Below the pieces are notes generated by a model. That model had not been told where the DNA came from and did no database searches. It saw nothing but the letters and a program-made list of their open reading frames with translations. Below, piece by piece: positions 11,305 through 22,034 of a DNA stretch of 64,000 nt. A program made the position numbers and the translations under genes. Origin of the DNA: Blastomyces gilchristii SLH14081 (Eukaryota > Ascomycota > Eurotiomycetes > Onygenales > Ajellomycetaceae). Position 1 is the stretch's first letter. The number at the start of each line of letters is the position of its first letter. The stretch is taken from assembly GCF_000003855.2 (NCBI RefSeq), contig NW_003101668.1, forward strand, positions 62,001 through 126,000, written 5' to 3'.

Positions 11305-14120
11305 ATGCCCCGTCTGTCCTTTCTTTCTCGTCAGATGTCAGGCTTCCCATCTCCTCCTTGGCTGACCCCGTAACCACCAACGCAGCCCGTCCCCATTCTC
11401 CCGTCTCGTCTGCTACAGAACCACTCCTCCTGATCTTGATCACACCCCAACCAGCCAACCCGTTGGAGAGAGACCGATCACACCTCACCCACCCGACTCC
11501 TCCATCCCACTCCTCTTCCTACTCTCTCCCCTCCCCTTTCTACGATTTCCTCCGTAGGGCTGCTCCCGCCAGCCCTCACCTCCCACCGCCACCATTTCTT
11601 CCTCAACACCCCCCAAGCCTCCCACCGCTATCCCCCTCCGGTCCCTTTCTCCTCAATCCCGGCCCTCGCCTGATCCACCTTCCGCACTGTTAGACTTTTC
11701 ACGCGAGAAAGAGGGCAACCGGCGGCTTTCTTCTTCCTCTCTTCCGCCTTCCGATTCAGACTCCGACTTCTCGGTTTGGTCAGACACTGGCGACCTCGCT
11801 GAACAACTAGCCAACGAAGAAGACCCTCTTCAGATCCATCTCCGTCATTCGCTTGAACATTCCGCCTTTGGGCGAAGCGGCTTTCGCTCTCGCGGGAAGC
11901 GTTCAAAACGGGTGCACTACCCAACTGAAGAGCACCCTCACGGAACCCACCATCACCATCACCACGACGACCACCACCACCACCACCACGAAGGCCACGG
12001 CAACGGTAACAGTGATAGTGGCCTCTTCAAGGAGATCCGTATCCCAACCCCAGCTCCTCGAACTATCTCGAGAGTGGAAAGAATATTAGCCGTTATCATG
12101 TCCCCTGGGGCCCCGCGAAAGGCCAGGAGCAATGGCCTGGTGGGCAAACCATTACTGTATGGACCTTCCCCTCCCTATGTATCTCTACATGGGCATATAT
12201 CTATCAGGACAATTAGATTACTGACATTTGATTCCTCTCCCACAGATATTTAACGAGTGTTTTTGTGTCATTGGGTGTTTTCCTTTTTGGATATGATCAA
12301 GGAGTTATGTCAGGAATTATCACGTATGTACACCGCTTCATCTATGCATATATACACATGCATCGAAATCCCTAGAATCTCACAGTTCGTTTTAGGGGTG
12401 CCGATTTCAAAGACTATTTCAACCAACCGACTATGGCGGAGATCGGTACCATGGTTGCCATTCTGGAGATCGGAGCGTTCATTTCCTCTCTTATCGTTGG
12501 AAAGATTGGCGATATCATCGGCAGAACGCGCACCATTCTCTACGGGTCCATGGTGTTTTTCATTGGGGGTGCTTTCCAGACTTGCGCTACGGGCATTCCT
12601 ATGATGCTCCTTGGTCGTATCATCGCCGGTTTGGGCGTGGGTGCCTTATCTACTATCGTCCCTGTTTATCAGTCTGAAATATCGCCTCCCCATAATCGAG
12701 GCAAGTTGGCTTGTATCGAGTTTACTGGAAACATTTGTGGTTATGCAGCCAGCGTTTGGGTAGACTACTTCTGCAGCTTTATCCCAAACAACTGGGCTTG
12801 GCGGTTACCTCTTTCGTTACAATGCTTTATGGGTGCTCTTCTGGGTTTTGGTAGTCTTATTATCTGCGAATCTCCTCGGTAAGTTCCTGAACTTGCTATA
12901 TGTCCGTACAATATCAGTTTGCTGACATCGTAGAAAATATAGATGGCTGCTAGATACAGATCGCGATGAAGAAGGCATGGTCGTCATTGCCAACCTGTAC
13001 GGTGGAGGTGACCTTCACAATGAGAAAGCCCGTCAAGAATACCGTGATATCAAAATGGGAGTCTTGATTCAGAGACAGGAGGGCGAACGGACATATGCAG
13101 ACATGTTTCGCCGCTACCGCAAAAGAGTTTTCATTGCCATGTCTGCCCAAGCATTTGCTCAGCTCAACGGCATCAATGTTATTTCCTATTATGCCCCGTT
13201 GGTCTTCGAATCCGCTGGCATGATGGGACGTAAGGCAATCCTTATGACCGGCATTAACTCGCTATCCTACCTGGCTTCGACGATCCCACCTTGGTACCTT
13301 GTAGACCGCTGGGGTCGACGTCCAATTCTGCTTTCCGGCGCCGTGGCGATGATTATATCACTATCCTTTATCTCCTACTGGCTCTACCTTGATATTAAAT
13401 TAACCCCAGTCCTCACCGTTGTTTCCGTCATGGTTTACAACGCCGCGTTCGGTGCTTCGTGGGGCCCCATCCCATGGTTGTATCCACCGGAAATTTTACC
13501 ACTCAGCATTCGAGCAAAAGGTGCGAGTTTGAGTACTGCTTCCAACTGGGCGTTCAATTGGCTGGTCGGGGAAATAACCCCAGTCCTGCAGGAAACGATA
13601 AAATGGCGTCTTTATTTGATGCATGCTTTCTTCTGCGCATGCAGTTTTGTTCTAGGTAACCCGAATACCAACCAATCCTTACTCCGCTACTTTTCCGTAC
13701 TAACTCCCTCATTTCGCAGTGTATTTCGTCTACCCCGAAACCAGTGGAATCCGCCTTGAAGACATGGATGCGATCTTTGGCGATGGAACTGCTGCTCCAA
13801 CACCAGCCACGCCCGCAGAACGCGACGCTCTCATGGGCATCGGATCACCGGTGCCGTCTCTTGATATTCGAAGGTCTCCTGAGGGCTATCCCGGGGCCGA
13901 ACATGCGATCCCAGGACTTGACATTAACCCACCCGAGTCAAGTAACAATAATTATAAAAATAATAAGTCTGATCGACCCAGCACTGGCACGGTAGAACGA
14001 TCTGACCGCCGCGAAGGAATTGGCTCGTGGTTAGCTAGCATGATTGGGCGGGGGAGAAACTCCGGCAACAACGGTGATCAGGGACGATATAGTCGGCTTG
14101 ACCAGGATGAAGAGAGTTAG
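11305..14120 (+). CDS. MFS sugar (monosaccharide) transporter
   Basis: Membrane hexose/H+ symporter-type sugar porter. Secure exons are 11694-12156, 12246-12323, 12396-12878, 12943-13655 and 13720-14120; introns are 64-89 nt with GT..AG ends. Family marks include FLFGYDQGVMSG in TM1, GRIIAGLGVG, ESPRWLL after TM6, a QQ-equivalent QLNGINVISYYAP in TM7, DRWGRRP and PETSGIRLEDMDAIFG after TM12. A long cytosolic N-terminus contains SDSDFSVWSDTGDLAEQL and a striking His-rich tract (11947-11993). The first in-frame ATG of the continuous frame is 12098, but clear coding texture lies upstream and an in-frame TAG sits at 11555. A model with exons 11305-11329, 11419 (or 11455)-11553 and 11694 onward avoids the TAG, keeps phase and gives about 765 aa. 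The substrate (glucose or other hexose) is not decidable; a sensor role is possible. Confidence 0.8.
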
Positions 14121-16131
14121 AGTGATCATACTTTCAAAAGAGACAAAAGATCAAAAATACATAAATGTTGTGTTTGCAACGTGAAGGAAGGAGGGCAATT
14201 TTGGCTGATTGCGGTAGGGGAGGTGGAGCAGGGAGCGTACATCCTTCATCACACCCGCTAACGCTTCTCCAGCGAGCTCATTTTCTAGACCCAGGGTGGT
14301 ACTACAATGTTTTTTTTTCTTCGGTGTGTTTTTCCTTTGATACTACCCCGCATCGGTTACACTTGATTGGGATCATTTCTTATTCAGCTTTTCTAGACCT
14401 CTGAAGTTTTATACAGTCTATTCTCCTTCCTGAAATTTCCTGGTCCACCCTTTGCGCCCGGTGGGAGCCAGGAACACCCCCCACACACACACCAATGTAG
14501 ACGCCTTTTTCTCCTCCCTATTATTTCTTTCTTTCATATTTCCCATTTACATTATTTTTTCCCTCGGCTTTTCTTTTTCGTCCCGGTGACATACACGCTG
14601 GGCATTCAATTCTCCACTTTTTCCTACAAGTTTATTTTGAACATCTGGTTACATGATACATGTGCGAACTTTATTATATATTTGCTGTAATATTTCCTCA
14701 TTCTTCATTTTCATATTTTCATCTTATCTGTCCGTCTGGCTGGCTGGCTAGGTCAGGGGAGAGAGGGAGAAAGCGGAGAGTAGACGCTACACATAGCCGG
14801 TTCATGTACATGTACATGAGAGTGCAACATAAACTGTTAATCCTTTTTCTTGTTTTCTTATTGCATTTTACATTTTATTATTAGTTTTAGATGGTCAAAT
14901 CTGTGTTGGGTAATTTTATTTTATTTTATTATTTTATTATTTATTATTACTATTATTAACTTATTATTATTTTAAGACACATTTATTATTGTTAAATAGG
15001 GGCTGGTTGGATCCAGGGTTTGATACTCGCTAGCTATGGCTTTCAAACCTGTTACATTAAACTCCATATATATATATACTTGTTTGAGGGACCGGAAACG
15101 TTTGCAAACAATAATCGAAACTGATCTGCAACGTCACGTATTTGAACACCTTGTTCTTCTGAGATACACAGATCCTTGGATATATATAGATAGATCACCA
15201 CCGAGCATCATCATCAGCATCATCTTTTTCTTCTACTCGGCTTCGAGAACCACCGCACATACCTGATCACCTGATAATATCCCATGCACCCGCCTTGGCA
15301 CGTAACACATGGCGATGTAAGCGTAATACCGCGCCCAGCACAGGCCAACTACGGTGCAAACACACCCGCGGAGCAGGCCGCAATACAGCCGCGGTACAAA
15401 CCGTACAGTACAGCCTCCGAAACAAGCCCAAATCCCAAAAGACCAACGATGCTTGTTTCGGCTTCATCATCCATCCTCTTTTTCTCACTCCTCCTGGTTG
15501 GCGAACAACAATCGTCTCTTTTTTCTCTCTCTTCTCCATTTCTTTTACTTTCTGCTCTTCTTCTATATACCTCTTCTCATTTATTTCTTCTCCAGATTTT
15601 TTTTCTCTTTATTTCTCCTCCTCCCCTGTCGCCCGTCCTTGTGCTGGGCGAAACAAATTAAACCCATATCCTTGCTCAATTGGCCTGCCCTATCTCCAAA
15701 GCCCCCGTTTTCCTCGCCGTTTCCTTGTACAGTAGTTTATTCCTTCATTCCTTATCGTCGGGTTAGCTTCTTCTTTTTATTTTTTAAACCATTTCATTTG
15801 GAAAACAACGGGTTACATTCGCTCATACTTCCGCCCGCCTGCCCTTCAAAGAACTCGATTTCGTTCTCGGATGCTTATTGCGAGAGGGAGCTGTTCGACC
15901 GGATAATTTCATTTCTATCACGCTACGCTGAATCCATCTGATGGATATTGCTCTTGTCCATCTTTACTTTTAACTAGCCTCGTTGCGTTCTCAATCGTGT
16001 ACCTCCTACGGTTTCGGGACCTTTTCGAATAAGCCTGTTGGCTCCTGATCCAAAGCCTCCCCTTCACCCCCTCTTTCTCCTCCTCCGCTATCTCTCTCCC
16101 GTCAACATTCTCTCCTACTCTTCCACCCTTC
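14121..16131. other. Intergenic region and long pyrimidine-rich leader of pmt2
   Basis: No gene seen. It contains an ATTT/ATT-rich low-complexity stretch (about 14905-14990), the palindrome CATGTACATGTACATG (14803-14818) and a strongly C/T-rich tract over about 15470-16131. CT-rich tracts just before the start are usual in promoters of highly expressed fungal genes. The overlapping frames at 15267-15941 are products of this low complexity. Confidence 0.6.
14803..14818. repeat. Palindrome CATGTACATGTACATG, copy 1
   Basis: Perfect 16-bp self-complementary sequence in the transporter/pmt2 intergenic region. Identical to 63171-63186. Confidence 0.9.
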
Positions 16132-18755
16132 ATGGCGGCCCATGAGACTGCCACGGCCACTGGCACCTCTCAGAACCCTGATCTACGCCGAAGAAACGTC
16201 ACCGGTTCGGAGAAAGATGGCAGTGGGGTTAAAAGACACACTCCGTTCGAGGTTGACGAGAAGAGAAAGAAGCAAGCACCACGCAAGGTAATTTTTTCAA
16301 TACCCATGGCTTTCTTTTCTGTTGAGGCGTGGACCACAATCATCCCTTCAATTGCCATAAGCTTTGGTCCATCAATTTAACTCTGGTTTGTCTTTTCCGG
16401 TCATAGTCTACCTTCATCGATGTCCTGGACGAGTGGGAATTTATTATTGCTCCACTGATATTCACTGCGTTCTCCTTCTTCACGCGAATGTGGCGTATTG
16501 GTAGATCAGATATCGTAACCTGGGATGAGGCTCAGTAAGTTGTACCAGGGTCCAAATTGGTGATTGGTAGCCGCTGGAATGATAGGAGCTACGACGTGGG
16601 TTTTGCTGTCGATCCCGCTGCTAACTAACCGCGTAAACCCTGATAGTTTCGGCAAATTTGGCTCCCATTACTTGAAGAGGGAGTTCTATTTCGATGTACA
16701 TCCGCCGCTGGGGAAAATGCTGGTGGGCCTCTCGGGATACCTTGCGGGCTACAATGGCTCGTTTGAATTCAAGTCCGGAGAGAAGTACCCCCCTGAGCTT
16801 AACTACACTTTCATGCGTTTGTTCAACTCCTTTTTCGGAGCTGTTTGCGTTCCCCTAGCCTACTTTACCGCCCGCGAACTAAATTTACGTCGCCCGGCTG
16901 TCTGGTTGATCACTCTGATGGTTCTGTGTGAGAATTCCTATGCGACCATCTCCAGATTCATTCTCCTTGATTCAATGTTGTTATGTTTTACCTTCACGAC
17001 TACCCTTTGCTGGGCCCGATTCCACCGTCTGCAAAATAAAAGTTTCTCGGCGGAATGGTTCGCCTGGCTGTTTCTGACTGGGCTAAGCATTGGCTGTGTC
17101 TGCAGTGTTAAATGGGTGGGATTCTTCGTTACTGCTCTAGTCGGGCTCTATACAGCTGAGGATCTCTGGAACAAGTTCGGTGATCTCAAAATGCCCAAGG
17201 TAAGGGGGTTGGACCATTCAGTTTATTTCTTGTGCCTTTTTTTATGTATCACCGGAAATGTAACTAATATGCCCATTAACAGGTTGTGCTTGCAGAACAT
17301 CTTGCCGCTAGGGTAGTGGGATTGATCATTATTCCGCTGCTCGTCTACATGTTCTCGTTCTATGTCCACTTCCTTATCCTCGAAAACTCAGGACCCGGCG
17401 ATGCACAAATGAGCTCTCTATTCCAGGCCAACCTGAAAGGCACAAACGTTGGAAAGAATAGCCCACTTGAAATCGCCATCGGATCAAAGGTTACGCTGAA
17501 AAATATGGGATATAGCGGCGGCCTTCTCCATTCACACGTCCAAACGTACCCAGAAGGATCAACTCAGCAGCAAGTAACTTGCTACCACCACAAGGACACC
17601 AACAATGACTGGTTTATCTATCCGAATCGCCAGGAACCTAATTATGACCCGAACGATCCCTTGAAATATGTCGCCGACAAGGATGTCATCCGGCTCATTC
17701 ATGCGCAAACAGGACGCAACCTACATTCGCACACCGTATCTGCACCGATAACGAAAAGCCACAACGAAGTGTCTTGTTATGGAAATACGACGGTAGGAGA
17801 TGAAAAAGACCACTGGCGCATTGAGGTACTCGGCGACGTCGCCTCTAGGGACCGGTCGAAGATTCGCACTTTGACGACTTCGTTTCGCCTCCGACACGCT
17901 GTGCTTGGCTGCTACCTTCGCGCTGGCACTGTCAATCTCCCGCAGTGGGGTTTCAAGCAGATTGAAACCACTTGTATCAAGGAAAATAACCCTCGGGACA
18001 GATATACTCACTGGAATGTTGAGAGTCATGTTAATGAAAGATGTAAGTTTTTCTCTCGTGCCTGTCGTTTTTGCTTCGAAGAGGCTGATCAAATTTCTAA
18101 TACCTACTTTCTAGTACCACCTGGTGACCCCGGTTCCTATAAATCCCCCTTCCTACAAGACTTCATCCACCTCAACGTCGCAATGATGACCTCAAACAAC
18201 GCTCTTATCCCTGACCCAGACAAACAAGACGAGCTCGCCTCACAATTCTGGCAATGGCCTATTCTCCACGTCGGCCTGCGCATGTGTTCCTGGGACGACA
18301 ACGTCATCAAGTACTTCCTCCTCGGCAACCCCATCGTCTACTGGGGCGGCACCCTCAGTCTAGTCCTTCTCGGCGCAATCCTCGCGTGGTACCTAATCCG
18401 CTGGCAGCGCGGCTACGACGAGCTCAGCCTCGCTGACATGGAACACATCTACCACTCAGGCCTATACCCGGCGATAGGCTGGTTCCTGCATTACTTCCCG
18501 TTCGTCGCCATGGCGCGCGTGACCTACGTGCACCACTATTACCCAGCGCTGTATTTCACGATATTGTCCCTGGGCTTCTGTATGAATTGGTTTACGCAGA
18601 AGTTGCCCCGTTCGGTCGAGTGGGCGGTTTACACAGTTCTCTATGCAGCCGTTATTGGGTTATTTGTACTTTTCCGCGATATTGTGTTTGGGATGGAAGG
18701 TTCGAGCTCGAAATGGGCGCATCTGGGTTGGTTGAGTACGTGGCGGATTGCGTAG
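16132..18755 (+). CDS. pmt2: Dolichyl-phosphate-mannose:protein O-mannosyltransferase, Pmt2 type
   Basis: ER membrane enzyme that moves mannose from dolichol-phosphate-mannose to Ser/Thr of secreted proteins; in yeast Pmt2 works as a heterodimer with Pmt1. Exons are 16132-16287, 16407-16534, 16647-17199, 17283-18042 and 18115-18755, giving 745 aa, normal for the family. The catalytic Asp-Glu pair is D92-E93 in TWDEAHFGKFGSHY, whose codons are split by intron 2. The FDVHPPLGKMLVGLSGYLAGYNGSFEF segment matches the Pmt2 subfamily. A lumenal MIR region follows (GSKVTLKNM, YPEGSTQQQVTCYHHKD, WFIYP, HTVSAPI, HWRIEV), then the C-terminal membrane helices with YLIRWQRGYDELS. The start is the only ATG fitting the conserved DLRRRNV N-terminus. 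Losing O-mannosylation affects wall integrity in fungi (general knowledge). Confidence 0.93.
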
Positions 18756-19755
18756 GTCTTTCGAGCTTTGGAAGGAAAGAGAAGGGGGGAGATAGAGACG
18801 TGTTTGAAAACGGAAGATGTATTGTTGCTATCTTATCATGCTACATTTGTGGTATTTATTTTGCTTTTCCTTTCTTTTAATTGTTGTGTTTCATTTTACA
18901 GTTTCTGAATGACGCAAAAAAACGGGAAAAGAATAATTTTTAGAAAAGAGAATGTTTTAATTTGTTTTGAAATACTTTTTCCCTTATTTTCTCCCTCATT
19001 GTTTCATTCCGCATGTTTGTTTTATTTCCATTGTTATTGGCAGCGTTCTCTGTGAAACAGAATACATATTTGATCAGGTAACTATGGTATGGCTTTGTGC
19101 ATGGGAATGAACAGGGAAGGACAGTGATATGTATTGATTTGATATATGTACAGTTATCAATCTGGAATCTCTTCACATTTTGTCAGTTGTAGAACAGAAC
19201 AGGGGAGTCTACCATGAGCTTTTTTTGTCCATTTGAAAAAGGGGAACGAAATTTCCTATCAGTGGTAGAGAAATCCCTTCCAATGAGGGTCCCTCATCAC
19301 CCTCCCTCCTCTACTACTGGTCTGGTTCTTCTCCTTGAGTGAGCTTTTGAGCATATTTCTTCTGCAATCATTTGTCCATCTTCTTGGCCTCATTTTGTGA
19401 AGAGGTCATACAAACAACAAGAAATGTTATTTTCCATGTCATGAACAGGAGATTCAAAAAAATACAAATAAAATTGGGGCTCACCTAATCCTACAAACTT
19501 GAATGTGAAGTAGAACATCATAATACAGCACTAATAACAAAGTGGGTTGAAAGAGGTGGTTGGTTGTCTTTTGATTCTTCGGAGGGAGGCTCAGCGGATA
19601 ACACTGCTCCTGGAAAAAGATAATTAAGCATCACACCCCCTATTAAAATACCCTAGACATGAATATAGTTATGCTATAAGAAATATTATGTAAAGGCAAA
19701 AGAAAAGAAGGAAGGAAAACAATATTAAATAGAGATATGACGCAACTAATATAAC

Positions 19756-19787
19756 AGAGGGGCAGAGGGGCAGAGGGGCAGAGGGGC
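19756..19787 (+). repeat. Tandem 8-bp repeat, four copies
   Basis: AGAGGGGC repeated four times without error. Confidence 0.95.
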
Positions 19788-19902
19788 GTATGTGGTAAAA
19801 CAAGAGGTAGTGGTATAACAAGCCCGTTGACCCGGAACTGTTTCTTGAAAGGCAATAAAGTGAAATAGGCCAAAGCAGCGAGCGGTAATAAAAGGAGCAG
19901 AA

Positions 19903-19904
<2 letters not shown>

Positions 19905-19959
<55 letters not shown>
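19905..19959. repeat. A55 homopolymer next to the Rab stop codon
   Basis: Fifty-five uninterrupted As on the plus strand, one base from the Rab stop codon. On the Rab (minus) transcript the 3' UTR would start with about 55 U. The exact length may be affected by sequencing slippage. Confidence 0.9.
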
Positions 19960-19960
<1 letters not shown>

Positions 19961-19961
<1 letters not shown>

Positions 19962-21028
19962 CAACAACATCCACCGCCGCCTCGCCCCATCGCATCATTA
20001 ACGCCCAGTGTAACCGTCCTCTGCACGCGCCCCGCACCACCCGCTCCCCCAGTGGCTCCAAATCCCTTAACACCACTCCGCCGGTCGTTCAAGTCATACC
20101 GCCCGGCCTCGATGTTCCGGTATATCCGCTCTGCAACCTCCAGGAACGCCCTCTCAACCCCTTCTCCAGACTTTGCACTCGTCTCCACGTACCGCGAAAT
20201 ATTATTGGCTCGGCACCATGCCTCCGCTTCCTCTCTTGTAACTATAGCTTCCTTCTGAGGTTTACCGCCATCATCAGCACTATTACTCCCTGCTAGAGAA
20301 GGGGCAGCAAGATCGCTCTTATTGCCAACGAGGATGACCACGATCCCTTCCTCGGCGATCTGGCGCAGGTCCTGCAGCCATTGCGTCAGGGAGGCAAAGG
20401 TGGAGGGACGTGTGATGTCGAAGACTAGGAGGGCACCGGAGGCGCCGCGGAAGTAGGAGCGGGTGATTGATTTGTAGGTTTCTTGGCCGGCAGTGTCCCA
20501 GAGGGAAAGTTTCATGCGTTTTTGGATGGGTGGGGATTGTAGTTTGCGGGGAGGGGAGGGCAGGCCGGATGGTGGTTGTGGCTGTTGATGGGGGGGTTTT
20601 CGCTTCGAGGGATCGCTTCCGTTCATTAATGTCGTAGGATCATGGGGGGTCGATGTAGCGGCAGTAGTGGTGGTTGTTTGGGACGGGGGGATAATCGGGA
20701 GGTGAGATGATGGGTCAGTAGACAACGAAGAGGGAAGGTCAAAGTCTATGCCAAGGGAATCCGAGGCTGGCGGCCCGACGGGGACGATGCGGGAGCCGAA
20801 TTCGACGCCAATTGTTACATCGTGGGATGAGGAGAAACGACCTTCACAGAGTCGGATGGTGAGCTGAATATGAAAGGGTTAGTTGGACGGAATGCGATAG
20901 TAGATATCTAGAGTAGATATCGAGATGGGGAGATGAAAATGGGAAAGGGGAGAGCACACGCTAGATTTACCGGTGCCGGAATCACCAATACAGACAAGCT
21001 TTGCGATGTAATCCCATGGCTGCGACAT
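19961..21028 (-). CDS. Rab-family small GTPase (Rab2/Rab4/Rab14-like) with large insertion
   Basis: Vesicle-traffic GTPase of 323 aa from two exons, 21028-20960 and 20863-19961; the 96-nt intron splits the gene just after the P-loop. Visible motifs are the P-loop GDSGTGKSS (15-23), switch I HDVTIGVEF with T40, WDTAGQE (145-151), NKSD (204-207), ETSAKSG (about 250) and a C-terminal GGGGCC double-cysteine prenylation site. The start MSQPWDYIAKLVCIGD is the standard Rab4/Rab14-like N-terminus, closest in my memory to S. pombe Ypt4. The oddity is about 90 extra residues, rich in Pro/Thr/Ser/Gln, between switch I and WDTAGQE, where Rabs normally have about ten. A smaller insert follows NKSD. Reading frame and motifs are intact, so the gene looks functional. 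It is divergently transcribed from the CTL gene. Confidence 0.9.
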
Positions 21029-21264
21029 GAACGCAACTGGGTTGTGAGTTGAGGTAGTTATCCTATCTCGAAGGTGAGGTTAAAATGGTGAGTTGTTGGG
21101 ATAGCGGCCGGAGGTAATTAGCCGGGTAGCTGCAAAACCGTACAGAACAAGTTAGATTTGAGCGCAGCGGAGATATGTAGAGCTGTAGCGGCGGAGTAAG
21201 AGAACAGAATTGAATGTAGGTTTTATTGTATGGAGGATGTAATGTTTTGCGTGTGTGTGAGAGA

Positions 21265-21303
<39 letters not shown>

Positions 21304-22034
21304 GCGAGATTGAGCTCTGGTGAGGCAGAGTTATGTTTATGGGGATGATGAAGATGCTCCAGCTAGTGAGTGAACGGGACTAAACGGGACCAAAAGGTTC
21401 AGTCTCCTTGATGAGCGCTGAATGGTCCGTATCTGTAATATTTATAAATATATACAAACGATAAATATACATACAAATATACAATATAGATATATATAAA
21501 ATATATGTACAAAAAAATGAAAAAAATGAAAAAATGAAAAATGAAAAATGCTGCCCAAACAACGGAACAGAGCAGAAGCACATGACACGCGGATGACCTA
21601 ATCGCTCGCTGCCTGCTGAGTCATGCTCTGCAGTGTGACTTTGCTTGATCACGATCCGGCATCATTCATTCTTCGTCTCCTTCAGCTTCTTCTCAGCAAC
21701 TCCCCAGCTTCATTTATTTGCCGATGATCCCGTCTCATTCTTCTTTGTATGCTCTTCTTTGATCCCCTTTAATCCCTCCGGGCCGTGTTGCCTCTCCTAG
21801 GGTTGTTGTTGTTCTGGCTGTTTCTATGTCAAGCTCTCTATTCACCGACTCTTTTCCCTCTCCACACTCCCACCAGTAATAAGACACACACACACACACT
21901 CACCTCTCTCACTACTGGACGTGTGCCTGTGGGCCATCTCTTATTTTATTCCTCTACATACCTCCTATACTGCCGTACGACCAGTTTTGATATATCACTC
22001 TCTATGCCCGCGACTGGACTGAACCTAGCTAACG
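21029..22034. promoter_or_regulatory. Divergent promoter region, Rab / choline-transporter-like
   Basis: About 1 kb between two divergently transcribed starts, with no gene of its own. It contains a GA microsatellite (21251-21301), an AT/A-rich patch (21420-21550) and C/T-rich DNA near the CTL start. Confidence 0.55.
21251..21301 (+). repeat. (GT)n/(GA)n dinucleotide repeat
   Basis: A short GT run followed by GAGAGA for about 40 bases, with one interrupting T. Confidence 0.9.

Larger units (their letters stand above)
18756..19960. other. Convergent intergenic region between pmt2 and the Rab gene
   Basis: Contains the 3' UTRs of two convergent genes and low-complexity DNA, and no gene. Repeats are listed separately (8-bp tandem repeat, A55 run). 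Confidence 0.7.

Noticed and set aside
15267..15941. Several 90-195-codon ORFs before pmt2
   Set aside because: Low-complexity C/T-rich leader gives Ser/Phe/Leu/Pro-rich frames; most have no ATG supported by context.
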